A stretch of DNA of 64,000 bases, taken from Mucilaginibacter dorajii. GTDB lineage: Bacteria > Bacteroidota > Bacteroidia > Sphingobacteriales > Sphingobacteriaceae. The notes below the pieces were generated by a model, which was not told the DNA's origin, searched no databases, and was given only the letters and a program-made list of their open reading frames with translations. Below are positions 53,284 to 60,875 of the stretch, piece by piece. A program made the translations under genes and the position numbers. How positions within the stretch are numbered: position 1 is the first letter of the stretch; each line of letters starts with the position of its first letter. The stretch covers positions 1 through 64,000 of the forward strand of contig NZ_JANTYS010000011.1 in assembly GCF_024808255.1 (NCBI RefSeq), given 5' to 3'.

Positions 53284-53403
53284 TATCCTGCCCGTAAAAA
53301 ATCAAACAAACAGCAAGCGGAGCGTGAAAACACGAAAAATGGAAATACACGATAGGTATTCTCATTCCAGCTTCAATCCCCGAAAGCTATGAATTAATAT
53401 GTG

Positions 53404-53575
53404 CGATGGCAGGTCTTCTGACTTACTCCCCTTAGTCCTGTCTTCCCACCGGTTAGCTAACAGGCAGTGACTTGATGAATGGACTTTAGTATAATGGAGC
53501 TTACAGCTGCGGGACAGTTCTGGAATTACACCAGATTCCCTTTTAATCCCGGTTGTTAACCCGGGAACCAAAAGC
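53404..53575 (-). promoter_or_regulatory. Cobalamin riboswitch upstream of btuB
   Basis: On the minus strand the region contains AAAAGGGAAT, then GGTGTAATTCCAGAACTGTCC and CGCAGCTGTAA (core), GTCACTG, and the 3' B12 box AGTCAGAAGACCTGCC (53408-53423), all in the usual order. It should bind adenosyl- or other cobalamin and reduce expression of the btuB operon when B12 is plentiful. The distance to the btuB start codon is about 120 bases. No expression platform hairpin could be assigned with certainty. Confidence 0.95.
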
Positions 53576-53579
53576 GCTG

Positions 53580-53587
53580 CAAATGTA
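53580..53587 (-). promoter_or_regulatory. Promoter -7 box of the btuB operon
   Basis: TACATTTG on the minus strand is an exact TAnnTTTG match just upstream of the riboswitch 5' end. A short inverted repeat AATAAGT/ACTTATT (53591-53608) lies where a regulator could bind. Confidence 0.5.
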
Positions 53588-53671
53588 GTAAATAAGTGGG
53601 AACTTATTTTTTTATAAAAGGGGGATTTGGGGAGAGTAAGATTATTTGCACTGAGCAAATCAGGCTGTTGC

Positions 53672-53733
53672 AGCCTGTGGCCGGTGTTTTCACCGCAACA
53701 CGCCGATGCCTGTCGTGACTACATCTGCTCTGT
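53672..53733 (+). repeat. Intergenic repeat unit A
   Basis: It starts AGCCTGTGGCCGGTGTTTTC and shares about 60 bases with unit C at 55388-55450, including GTGTTTT, ACACGCC and ATGCCTGTCG. It carries a small GGTG/CACC hairpin. Confidence 0.65.
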
Positions 53734-53820
53734 GTATTCCGTGGTTAACTTATTAAGTTAGCTTATAAATATTGGTCAGGCTGCGTTCTGCTTTAACGAC
53801 TTTTATGAGGGTTACGATAG

Positions 53821-53859
53821 TATGTAGGAGTGGTGCGGTGAAACCACCAACTACAGGCC
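53821..53859 (-). repeat. Intergenic repeat unit B, inverted
   Basis: The reverse complement begins CGGCCTGTAGTTGGTGGTTT and keeps the GGTTTCACCGCACCAC core of units A, C and D. It lies just before the Crp-like gene. Confidence 0.55.
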
Positions 53860-53969
53860 GAAAGGGTACTTAAAAATGTAGACAAGGAAAATGACGTACA
53901 AATAACAAGGGAAATTTTATAATTGTAAAGAAGTAGCAACCTCCTTTTTACAACTAAACAGCTAAAACA

Positions 53970-54581
53970 GTGCGCCAATTAAAAAATGATTTACCGGCCT
54001 GGTATGACCAATTAAGGGAAAAATACCCTGTTGTAACTTTAGATGAGTGGCAATTATTGCACTCCATGGCAAGCGTAAAGCATATTAAAAAAGGTGAGCC
54101 CCTGTTACGCTACGGATATATCGCACGGCATGCAGCCTTTATAATCTCGGGTACGTTCAAATTTTCTATTCTTGATGAAGAGGGCGAGGAAAAGATTGTA
54201 AAGTTTGGTTTTCAGAACGATTTTTTGGCCAACTGTGAAAGTTATAATAAAAAAGCGGCTTCGGCTATTAGCATAGTAGCTATTGAGGATGCCGTTGTAT
54301 TACGTATTAACATTAAACGCATACAGCCGCTGTATAGCCTGCATATAAACCTTTTTCGTGTCAATATTCAGCTGATAGAGGAATTGATGGCGCAACAATC
54401 CGAACATCAGCAAATTTTGTCGCTCCGAAGCCCTCTGCAGCGTTATAAGTTTTTAATGGAAAACCGGCCCCTCATTATTCAAAAAATATCGCTTACCAAT
54501 ATTGCCAGGTATTTGTATACAAGCCGGGAAGCGTTAAGCCGGGCAAAACTGTTTCTTCATAAAAGACCGCAAAGTTTGTGA
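53970..54581 (+). CDS. Crp/Fnr-family transcriptional regulator
   Basis: The 203-residue protein (GTG start) has a cNMP-binding-like barrel (KKGEPLLRYGYIARHAAFIISGTFKFSILDEEGEEKIVKFG) and a C-terminal helix-turn-helix (ISLTNIARYLYTSREALSRAK). The ligand pocket lacks an obvious cAMP signature, as is normal in Bacteroidota members that respond to other signals. The stretch is short for a Crp, with a brief wing. Target genes are unknown. Confidence 0.88.
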   Translation: MRQLKNDLPAWYDQLREKYPVVTLDEWQLLHSMASVKHIKKGEPLLRYGYIARHAAFIISGTFKFSILDEEGEEKIVKFGFQNDFLANCESYNKKAASAISIVAIEDAVVLRINIKRIQPLYSLHINLFRVNIQLIEELMAQQSEHQQILSLRSPLQRYKFLMENRPLIIQKISLTNIARYLYTSREALSRAKLFLHKRPQSL

Positions 54582-54637
54582 TTTGAATCACGGCCAGCAT
54601 CTGCCCTCTATAATAGTTTTGTTTCAAAAGCAACCCG

Positions 54638-55369
54638 ATGAAACAAAGCATGATTTTATTACACGGCTTATTTGGCGCATTAAGTAACTGGGAGGATGTT
54701 ATCTCCCATTTTAAGTCGGATTATAATATTCACGTTCCGCTGCTGCCTATATATGACAATTATAAAGGCGATGGAATTGAATATATGGTTAAATTTCTTG
54801 ATGACTATATAGAACGTAATAAGCTCGAAAATGTAGCTCTGGTTGGCAATTCACTTGGCGGGCACGTAGCTATCGTATACTCCTACAGATATCCGCAAAA
54901 AGTGGCGTTCCTGGTACTTACCGGCAGCTCAGGTCTGTATGAAAATACCGGTGTGGGTGGTTTTGTGAAACGTGGAAATATGGCCTATATCCGTGAGCGG
55001 GTGGCTTACACTTTTTATGATGCTGCAGTAGCTACCAATACATTGGTTACTGAGGTATATCAGGTTACTACCAACAATGAAAAATGCTTCGCGATATTAA
55101 AAATGGCCAAATCTGCCCAACGTAACTATGTGGCTGATATTTTACCCCGGATCACCACACGTACATTGTTGATTTGGGGTAAGGACGATAAGATTACTCC
55201 GCTGGATGTTGCCTTGCAGTTTAAACGTTTTTTGCCACAGGTAGATTTACAGGTATTGGAAAATTGCGGTCATGCGCCAATGATGGAGCGACCGGGAGAA
55301 TTTAATTGCTTGTTACAATCATTTCTCCAGGATTATGCTATATCAACGGCGAATTGTAGAGAGGTATGA
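54638..55369 (+). CDS. Alpha/beta hydrolase
   Basis: The 243-residue protein has the alpha/beta hydrolase fold: oxyanion HGLFGALSNW, nucleophile elbow GNSLGG (Ser), an Asp in WGKDDKIT and catalytic His in NCGHAPMM. It is probably a soluble esterase or C-C hydrolase. Substrate is unknown. It lies 56 bases after the Crp-like gene and may be controlled by it. Confidence 0.9.
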   Translation: MKQSMILLHGLFGALSNWEDVISHFKSDYNIHVPLLPIYDNYKGDGIEYMVKFLDDYIERNKLENVALVGNSLGGHVAIVYSYRYPQKVAFLVLTGSSGLYENTGVGGFVKRGNMAYIRERVAYTFYDAAVATNTLVTEVYQVTTNNEKCFAILKMAKSAQRNYVADILPRITTRTLLIWGKDDKITPLDVALQFKRFLPQVDLQVLENCGHAPMMERPGEFNCLLQSFLQDYAISTANCREV

Positions 55370-55387
55370 GGTATAATATGGTATTTA

Positions 55388-55450
55388 GCTTGTGGTCGGT
55401 GTTTTACCGTACCACGCCAATGCCTGTCGCATCTACATGTGCTCCATGTA
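55388..55450 (+). repeat. Intergenic repeat unit C
   Basis: GCTTGTGGTCGGTGTTTTAC and the following ACCACGCCAATGCCTGTCGC match unit A at 53672 in order and orientation. Confidence 0.65.
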
Positions 55451-55470
55451 ATGAGTAATCAAATTGTGCG

Positions 55471-55520
55471 GCCTGCGGTCGGTGTTTTCACCCTACCACC
55501 ACGTCGGTATAAAACAGGCC
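55471..55520 (+). repeat. Intergenic repeat unit D
   Basis: GCCTGCGGTCGGTGTTTTCA followed by CCCTACCACCACGTCGG repeats the first half of units A and C. Units A-D flank the Crp-like and hydrolase genes on both sides. Confidence 0.55.
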
Positions 55521-55604
55521 TTTTATAAATCTCCGTTTCGCTCCCCAATAAAATTTTATTTATTTGCACCGATAAATGAGTAATTTTACCGCATAGATAA
55601 TACC

Positions 55605-56177
55605 ATGAATAAAAAAGATACCATTGCCAGGAACATTATTTTGATTTTGATGATCGTTGTTGCGGCCGCGTTCAGGCTTTTGGCCTTTAAATATAAAGAG
55701 CTGAGCAACTTTACCCCGGTTGGTGCCATTGCCATATTTGGCGGTGTATACTTTACCGAAAAGTGGAAAGCTTATGTAACTGTGCTGGCCACCCTTTTTG
55801 TTACCGATATTGCTATCAACTACCTGTATACCTCCAAACTGGTACTCTGGTACAGCGGCTCTGAGTGGACTTATCTTTGCTTTGTGCTGATGGTATTAAC
55901 CGGCAGCCTCATCAAAAAGGTAAACGTGTTGAACGTGCTGCTGGCGTCTATTGCCTCGGTGTTAATCCACTGGTTAATTATTGATCTGCCTTTTCTGTAT
56001 GGTACCATGTACCCGCATACTTTAGCAGGTTATGGCCAGTCGTTAATCAAAGCTATTCCTTTTGAGCGTAACCTGGCTTTGGGTAACCTGGTATTTGGCC
56101 TGGTCTTATTTGGCAGCTTTGAACTGGCTAAACGCAAGTACACTTTTTTACAAACTCAAAAACAACTGGCACTGTAA
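55605..56177 (+). CDS. DUF6580-family small membrane protein, S-component-like
   Basis: The 190-residue protein has five to six hydrophobic helices and the family segment ELSNFTPVGAIAIFGGVYF. One Cys (Cys92) sits in a membrane helix (WTYLCFVLM). Size and topology resemble ECF substrate-binding S-components. I recall the family near cobalamin genes in Bacteroidota, so a B12 inner-membrane role is possible. There is no riboswitch directly upstream. A terminator follows 18 bases after the stop. Confidence 0.75.
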   Translation: MNKKDTIARNIILILMIVVAAAFRLLAFKYKELSNFTPVGAIAIFGGVYFTEKWKAYVTVLATLFVTDIAINYLYTSKLVLWYSGSEWTYLCFVLMVLTGSLIKKVNVLNVLLASIASVLIHWLIIDLPFLYGTMYPHTLAGYGQSLIKAIPFERNLALGNLVFGLVLFGSFELAKRKYTFLQTQKQLAL

Positions 56178-56195
56178 TACATAAAACGGTTTAGC

Positions 56196-56232
56196 AAAGC
56201 GACCTGCCGGTAAAACGCAGGTCGCTTTTTTT
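56196..56232 (+). terminator. Intrinsic terminator after the DUF6580 gene
   Basis: AAAGCGACCTGC pairs perfectly with GCAGGTCGCTTT around a nine-base loop and is followed by further T residues. Confidence 0.95.
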
Positions 56233-56258
56233 ATGTACCGATAATTTTATATTGCGAT

Positions 56259-56948
56259 ATGAAAAACCTGGTAATACTCACCGGCGCGGGCATCAGCGCC
56301 GAAAGTGGTTTAAAAACCTTCAGGGACAGCGATGGCCTGTGGGAAGGCTACAACATTGAAGATGTAGCAACGCCCGAAGCCTGGCAGCGTAACCCGGCCC
56401 TTGTGCAGCAGTTTTATAACGAGCGGCGCAAATCGGTACTGGAAGCCCAGCCCAATGCCGCCCACTACGCGCTGGCTAAGCTGGAAGAGCAGTACACCGT
56501 AACCATCATCACCCAAAACATAGATGACCTGCATGAGCGCGCCGGCTCAAGCAATGTGGTACACCTGCACGGCATTATCACCCGCTCGCAATCCAGCGTT
56601 AACCCGCAGCTTACTTACCCTATTAACGGATGGGAGATAGGCATGGATGAGGTATGCGAATTGGGCTCACCATTACGTGCCCATGTGGTTTGGTTTGGCG
56701 AGGCCGTGCCGATGATTGAGGCAGCGGCAAAGATATTTATGAAGGCCGAGGTTTTTATGCTGGTGGGATCGTCGCTGGCGGTGTACCCCGCGGCCGGGTT
56801 GATCAACTATATCAGGCGCGAAGTACCCAAATATATCATCGACCCAAAGATTCCGGAAGTGAGCGTTCGGGGCGAGGTGATAGCGGTTCGCGAACGGGCA
56901 ACCGTGGGAGTACCGCAGGTAGTTGAAGAGTTATTGAAAAGTTACTAA
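56259..56948 (+). CDS. Sir2-family NAD-dependent protein deacylase, zinc-less
   Basis: The 229-residue sirtuin has the NAD-binding motif GAGISAESGL, TQNIDDLHERAG and the catalytic His in HLHG. Tyr53 and Arg56 (FYNERRKSV) match the Tyr-x-x-Arg pocket that binds acidic acyl groups in SIRT5/CobB-like desuccinylases. The four Cys of the usual zinc site are absent; the region after HLHG reads ITRSQSSVNPQ. It should remove acyl groups from lysine using NAD. Zinc-less members are common in Bacteroidota. Confidence 0.92.
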   Translation: MKNLVILTGAGISAESGLKTFRDSDGLWEGYNIEDVATPEAWQRNPALVQQFYNERRKSVLEAQPNAAHYALAKLEEQYTVTIITQNIDDLHERAGSSNVVHLHGIITRSQSSVNPQLTYPINGWEIGMDEVCELGSPLRAHVVWFGEAVPMIEAAAKIFMKAEVFMLVGSSLAVYPAAGLINYIRREVPKYIIDPKIPEVSVRGEVIAVRERATVGVPQVVEELLKSY

Positions 56949-57020
56949 AAAGTTCATTTTTTTTTCTCAATTACTTGCCTGAATTTGTCGGTAAAGTTTA
57001 CTATAGTTGATTACAATTTG

Positions 57021-57737
57021 ATGAAAAGTTGCATTTTTAACTGGAGCGGAGGGAAGGATAGCGCCCTGGCTTTGTACCATTGTTTGCAGGACCCAAATAT
57101 CCAAATCAGGTGCCTGGTAACCACCATCAATGACGCCGCCGACCGTATCTCGATGCATGGCGTACGCACGGAATTACTGGTTAAGCAGGCCGAAAGCATC
57201 GACATCCCGCTGTACCAGATCCGCCTGCCCGAAATGCCCGGTATGAACGAGTATGATGAAGTGATGAGTTATCATCTAAATCACTTTAAAAATGAGGGAG
57301 TTACGCACGCTATCTATGGAGATATCTTCCTGGAGGACCTGAAAGCATACCGCGATGCCCGCCTGGCCGAAGCCGGCCTTACCGGCATTTATCCTTTATG
57401 GAAACGGGACACTACGGAGCTGATCAATGAGTTCTTAAATCTTGGTTTTGGAACCGTAATCGCCTGTACACAAGAGCGTTTGGCGCACATAGCAGGGCAG
57501 GAGATAAGCTTGGAATTGATCAATTCCCTCCCTGCTGATGTAGACGTTTGCGGCGAGAATGGCGAATTTCATACCTTCACTTTTAAGGGCCCTATCTTCA
57601 AAGATGCCATCGCCTACAAAACCGGCATCAAGGTTTTCAAGGAGTATGCCGCTCCTAAAAACGTTGACGATTCATGCGTTCCATCACAAGATCAAAAACC
57701 CTCCGGATTTTGGTATTACGACCTTTTACCGGCTTAA
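57021..57737 (+). CDS. PP-loop ATPase, diphthine ammonia ligase-like (DUF71)
   Basis: The 238-residue protein has the PP-loop SGGKDSALAL near its start, then MHGVRTELLVKQAESIDIP and the family motif YGDIFLEDLKAYRDARLAEAG, and DVCGENGEFHTFTF. Eukaryotic and archaeal homologues amidate diphthine; in bacteria the role is unknown, and some members associate with B12 metabolism. The TTG at 56985 opens the frame, but the ATG at 57021 (MKSCIFNWSGGKD) is clearly the start. Confidence 0.9.
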   Translation: MKSCIFNWSGGKDSALALYHCLQDPNIQIRCLVTTINDAADRISMHGVRTELLVKQAESIDIPLYQIRLPEMPGMNEYDEVMSYHLNHFKNEGVTHAIYGDIFLEDLKAYRDARLAEAGLTGIYPLWKRDTTELINEFLNLGFGTVIACTQERLAHIAGQEISLELINSLPADVDVCGENGEFHTFTFKGPIFKDAIAYKTGIKVFKEYAAPKNVDDSCVPSQDQKPSGFWYYDLLPA

Positions 57738-57966
57738 CTTCCCATTTATTTGGCGAAATATTCGACAGAATAAGATTTTTTAATAGTTTATAACTAAAAT
57801 GACTATCAGCATTTTATCATGATTTTACTTAACTAATAAATGACAGCCATCACGATTAATAGTTGCTATCGCACTCTAAAATGCAGTTTTTGCCAAATAA
57901 AATTCCGTTAACGAAATTTATGAAATTTAAAATACTATTAATCAATTACTTAATATATAAATCGTG

Positions 57967-58215
57967 TTAAAAATTATACCTGTAATAGCTATCCTTAAAG
58001 TCGGTGCGCATATCTATAAACCGGGTGCCAACCTTCTTTAAAAACTCGTCGTCGAGCAGTTCAAAAACACTGTTTACCCCATCGGTCAAATCCATTTCCG
58101 GGATCTTAAAAGTTTGCTCCAGGGTACCCTGTTCTATCTTGATAATAAACTTCTGGTTCATGCTTAGGATGGAGATCTTAAAATCGGGATGTGGTAGTTC
58201 GGCAATAATTCTCAT
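57967..58215 (-). CDS. Small conserved protein of unknown function
   Basis: The 82-residue protein starts MRIIAELPHPDFKISILSMN and is strand-rich, with a Thr/Glu-rich centre. It is of a kind I recognise as conserved in Bacteroidota, with no known role. It follows the CrtA-like gene by 4 bases and is probably in the same operon. Confidence 0.75.
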   Translation of the reverse strand: MRIIAELPHPDFKISILSMNQKFIIKIEQGTLEQTFKIPEMDLTDGVNSVFELLDDEFLKKVGTRFIDMRTDFKDSYYRYNF

Positions 58216-58219
58216 ATCG

Positions 58220-58921
58220 TTATTTATTCAATAGGTTATTCAAAGGATCCTGTCCGTTTAACGATCCAAAGCTGGCAATGAGCCTGAAACGGGCAAAAAG
58301 CTCTTCGCTATACCAGTTTTCGCTGCGGGTTAGTTTAATTACTTCAGCATGTTCGCGGCTCTTATAGGCAAAGTTTTTAACGTCATCTACACTCTCCCAT
58401 ATCGAGAAGGTAGCCTGTCTGTAAAAGGGAGCTTCACCTACGCCGAAAGAGGTTATATAGCCTGGTGCAGAGCTCATTATTCCAGCCACCTCATCTACAT
58501 GGCTCCAAAAATTTTTCAATCGGCTAATCCTGATAGTCGCCCTGGTAAGCACCGCAACCGGCCCGGTATAATTTTGTGTATCGGGATTACCAAATGGCTC
58601 TTTACCATCCCATTTACCATGGCTTTGCAAAGGCTGGCACAATATGGTATATCCCTCATGACCAAGTACTTTCCACCAGTTAGCTATAAAAGAATGGTTA
58701 TAAAACCGGTCAAAATCCTCTTTGGTTTCCCAGCAGGCCAGTAAACCCCATTGTTGCCAGTCGGGTTGCAGGTCAAAAGTGCCGTTTTTACCAGATCCAA
58801 GCAACTTGTAAAACGTGCAGCCCTTTTGTATTAGTAGTGGCAAGCGGTGTATAGCCATAGCTAAAAGCGCAAATGGGACAAACAATTTACGGTAACGAAC
58901 GATAGTTAAACTAACAAACAT
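58220..58921 (-). CDS. Spheroidene monooxygenase-like (CrtA-family) protein
   Basis: The 233-residue protein starts with an N-terminal strand and helix typical of CrtA (SLTIVRYRKLFVPFALLAMA, then FYKLLGSGKNGTFDLQPDW), then FYRQATFSIW with a repeated ferredoxin-like monooxygenase fold. CrtA adds a keto group to carotenoids. No other carotenoid gene is nearby, so it may be a monooxygenase of another pathway or an orphan of the family. Confidence 0.82.
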   Translation of the reverse strand: MFVSLTIVRYRKLFVPFALLAMAIHRLPLLIQKGCTFYKLLGSGKNGTFDLQPDWQQWGLLACWETKEDFDRFYNHSFIANWWKVLGHEGYTILCQPLQSHGKWDGKEPFGNPDTQNYTGPVAVLTRATIRISRLKNFWSHVDEVAGIMSSAPGYITSFGVGEAPFYRQATFSIWESVDDVKNFAYKSREHAEVIKLTRSENWYSEELFARFRLIASFGSLNGQDPLNNLLNK

Positions 58922-59102
58922 GTACCGCTAAATAAAAGATTAAATGTGATATTTTGAGTATCAAGTATCAAGTAGTTAGTATCAAGTTCATAACAGCTTC
59001 ATACTTTAATGAAGGTAGCGGTGCTTAGCCGGCTCTGTTATTCAACGGTAAAAAGAAAAATCTTGCTACCTGATACTCGTTGCTTGATACTATCTTTACA
59101 CC

Positions 59103-59579
59103 ATGGCAGAGGATTTAAACATAACTACATCAACCGATAAAACAGAACAGTATACCGCTTTAATCCCACAAATTGAAGCATTACTATACGGAGAGCCCGA
59201 TCTTGTAGCCAATTTGGCTAACATCTGTGCCGCCCTAAAAGAGCAATTTAAATGGTTTTGGGTTGGCTTTTATATGGTGAAAAATGGTGAATTGGTTTTA
59301 GGCCCGTTCCAGGGACCTGTAGCCTGTACACGTATCAGCTTAGGCAAAGGTGTTTGCGGTACCGCATGGCAGAAGGCAGAAACATTGGTGGTACCTGATG
59401 TTGAAGCGTTTCCGGGGCATATAGCCTGCAGTTCGCTTTCGCAGTCGGAGATTGTAGTGCCTGTATTTCATAATGGCGAAGTTGTAGGTGTTTTGGATGT
59501 TGACAGCGAATTACTGGATCAATTTGATGAAACCGACGCGAAGTTCCTTGAGCAGGTCGTAAAGCTGATTCAGTTTTAA
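59103..59579 (+). CDS. msrC: Free methionine-(R)-sulfoxide reductase, GAF domain
   Basis: The 158-residue GAF-domain protein has all three active-site Cys: Cys75 in ACTRISLG, Cys85 in GVCGTAW and Cys109 in GHIACSS. It reduces free (not protein-bound) methionine-R-sulfoxide, repairing oxidative damage to the methionine pool. It overlaps the following hydrolase gene by one base and starts a four-gene collinear run. Confidence 0.93.
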   Translation: MAEDLNITTSTDKTEQYTALIPQIEALLYGEPDLVANLANICAALKEQFKWFWVGFYMVKNGELVLGPFQGPVACTRISLGKGVCGTAWQKAETLVVPDVEAFPGHIACSSLSQSEIVVPVFHNGEVVGVLDVDSELLDQFDETDAKFLEQVVKLIQF

Positions 59580-60229
59580 TGAGTCGGATTTACCTCATAG
59601 CCGGCCTTGGTGCCGATACCAGGGTGTATAACAATATTGATCTTCAGGACCATGAAGTTATACCTGTAAATTGGATAGAACCCGACTTGCAGGATACTTT
59701 AGTTACTTACGCAAAAAAGCTTATTTATCAATATGATATAAAACCTAATTCAACTTTAATAGGTAATTCTTTAGGCGGAATTATTGCTGTTGAGATAGCC
59801 AAATTTATGCCTGTTAAAAAGGTGATCCTGATCTCCAGTATCAAAACCAATGACGAAGCCCCCGGCTATTTTAAGTTCTTCAGGAACTTACCAATTCAAA
59901 AGATCATCCCTGGTAAACTCTTTACTTCGGCAGGCTTTTTGGTGAAACCAATGTTTGGCCATATGAACGCCGAGGATGCCTGGCTGTTTAATGACATGCT
60001 AAAGCACACCTCGCCTGTGTTTGCAAAATGGGCTATGGATGCGGTGCTCCATTGGAAAAATGAGGTGATTCCTCCAAATCTTTACCACATAACCGGCGAT
60101 AAAGACCTCGTATTTGACTATAAAAAGATCAAAAATGCAACCATTGTTAAAGGCGGTACGCACATCATGATCTTTGATAAGGCCAAAGAAATCAACAAAT
60201 TACTCAAGCATATTCTCAACAAAAAATGA
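59579..60229 (+). CDS. Alpha/beta hydrolase
   Basis: The 216-residue protein shows GLGADTRVYNNI (oxyanion region), the nucleophile elbow GNSLGG and late His in KGGTHIMIF with a preceding Asp (ITGDKDLVFDYK). Substrate is unknown. It overlaps msrC by one base and the next gene by four (ATGA), so the three are co-translated. Confidence 0.88.
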   Translation: MSRIYLIAGLGADTRVYNNIDLQDHEVIPVNWIEPDLQDTLVTYAKKLIYQYDIKPNSTLIGNSLGGIIAVEIAKFMPVKKVILISSIKTNDEAPGYFKFFRNLPIQKIIPGKLFTSAGFLVKPMFGHMNAEDAWLFNDMLKHTSPVFAKWAMDAVLHWKNEVIPPNLYHITGDKDLVFDYKKIKNATIVKGGTHIMIFDKAKEINKLLKHILNKK

Positions 60230-60828
60230 AATTAGGCGAGGATTATTACTTAGGCAACAATGTTGTAACTATCAGTAAAAACCTGTTAGGCAAGTATTTA
60301 TTTACCTGTATTGATGGTGTAACTACAGGTGGCTATATTATTGAAACAGAAGCATATAATGGTGTCATAGATAAAGCATCACATGCCTATAGCAATCGCC
60401 TCACCACCCGAACCAAAACCATGTTTATGCAGGGTGGTATAGCTTACGTTTACCTCTGCTATGGCATCCACGAAATGTTTAATATCGTTACCTCTGTTGA
60501 GGGCGAGCCACATGCTATACTGATACGGGCCATTAATCCAACTGATGGCATCGAGACCATGCTGCAACGCCGTAATATGCTGATTGCAAAGCCAAACATT
60601 ACCGCCGGCCCGGGTTCTGTAGCCCAGGCATTGGGAATTTCCAGGAATATTAACGCCATCAGTCTGCAAAGTGATACCCTTTGGATAGAAGACAGGGGGC
60701 TTTATTTTACGGATGATGAGATAACTATCGGCCCGCGGATAGGTGTTAGCTACGCCGGCGAGGATGCCTTTTTACCTTACAGGTTTTACGTAAAAGGTAA
60801 TAAATTTGTAAGCAAGCCCAATAAATAA
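60226..60828 (+). CDS. DNA-3-methyladenine glycosylase, AAG/MPG family
   Basis: The 200-residue protein matches the AAG fold: GKYLFTCIDGVTTGGYIIETEAY with the catalytic Glu, the base-intercalation region MFMQGGIAYVYLCYGIHEMFNIV, and GPGSVAQALGI. It removes alkylated purines such as 3-methyladenine and starts base excision repair. Its ATG overlaps the stop of the hydrolase gene. Confidence 0.95.
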   Translation: MKLGEDYYLGNNVVTISKNLLGKYLFTCIDGVTTGGYIIETEAYNGVIDKASHAYSNRLTTRTKTMFMQGGIAYVYLCYGIHEMFNIVTSVEGEPHAILIRAINPTDGIETMLQRRNMLIAKPNITAGPGSVAQALGISRNINAISLQSDTLWIEDRGLYFTDDEITIGPRIGVSYAGEDAFLPYRFYVKGNKFVSKPNK

Positions 60829-60875
60829 GCCTTTGCAGGCATGGATTAGCCACAAGCTTTTTGTAATATTGACCG

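Noticed and set aside
53362..53658. 98-codon minus-strand open frame
   Set aside because: It coincides with the cobalamin riboswitch and has no protein signature.
55376..55604. Second cobalamin riboswitch before the DUF6580 gene
   Set aside because: No B12 box or core motif was found there, only repeat units C and D.
58950..59098. Repeated AGTATCAAGTA/TTGATAC sequence before msrC, similar to 22441-22472
   Set aside because: Low-complexity intergenic repetition of a kind common in this phylum; arms too irregular to call a defined element.
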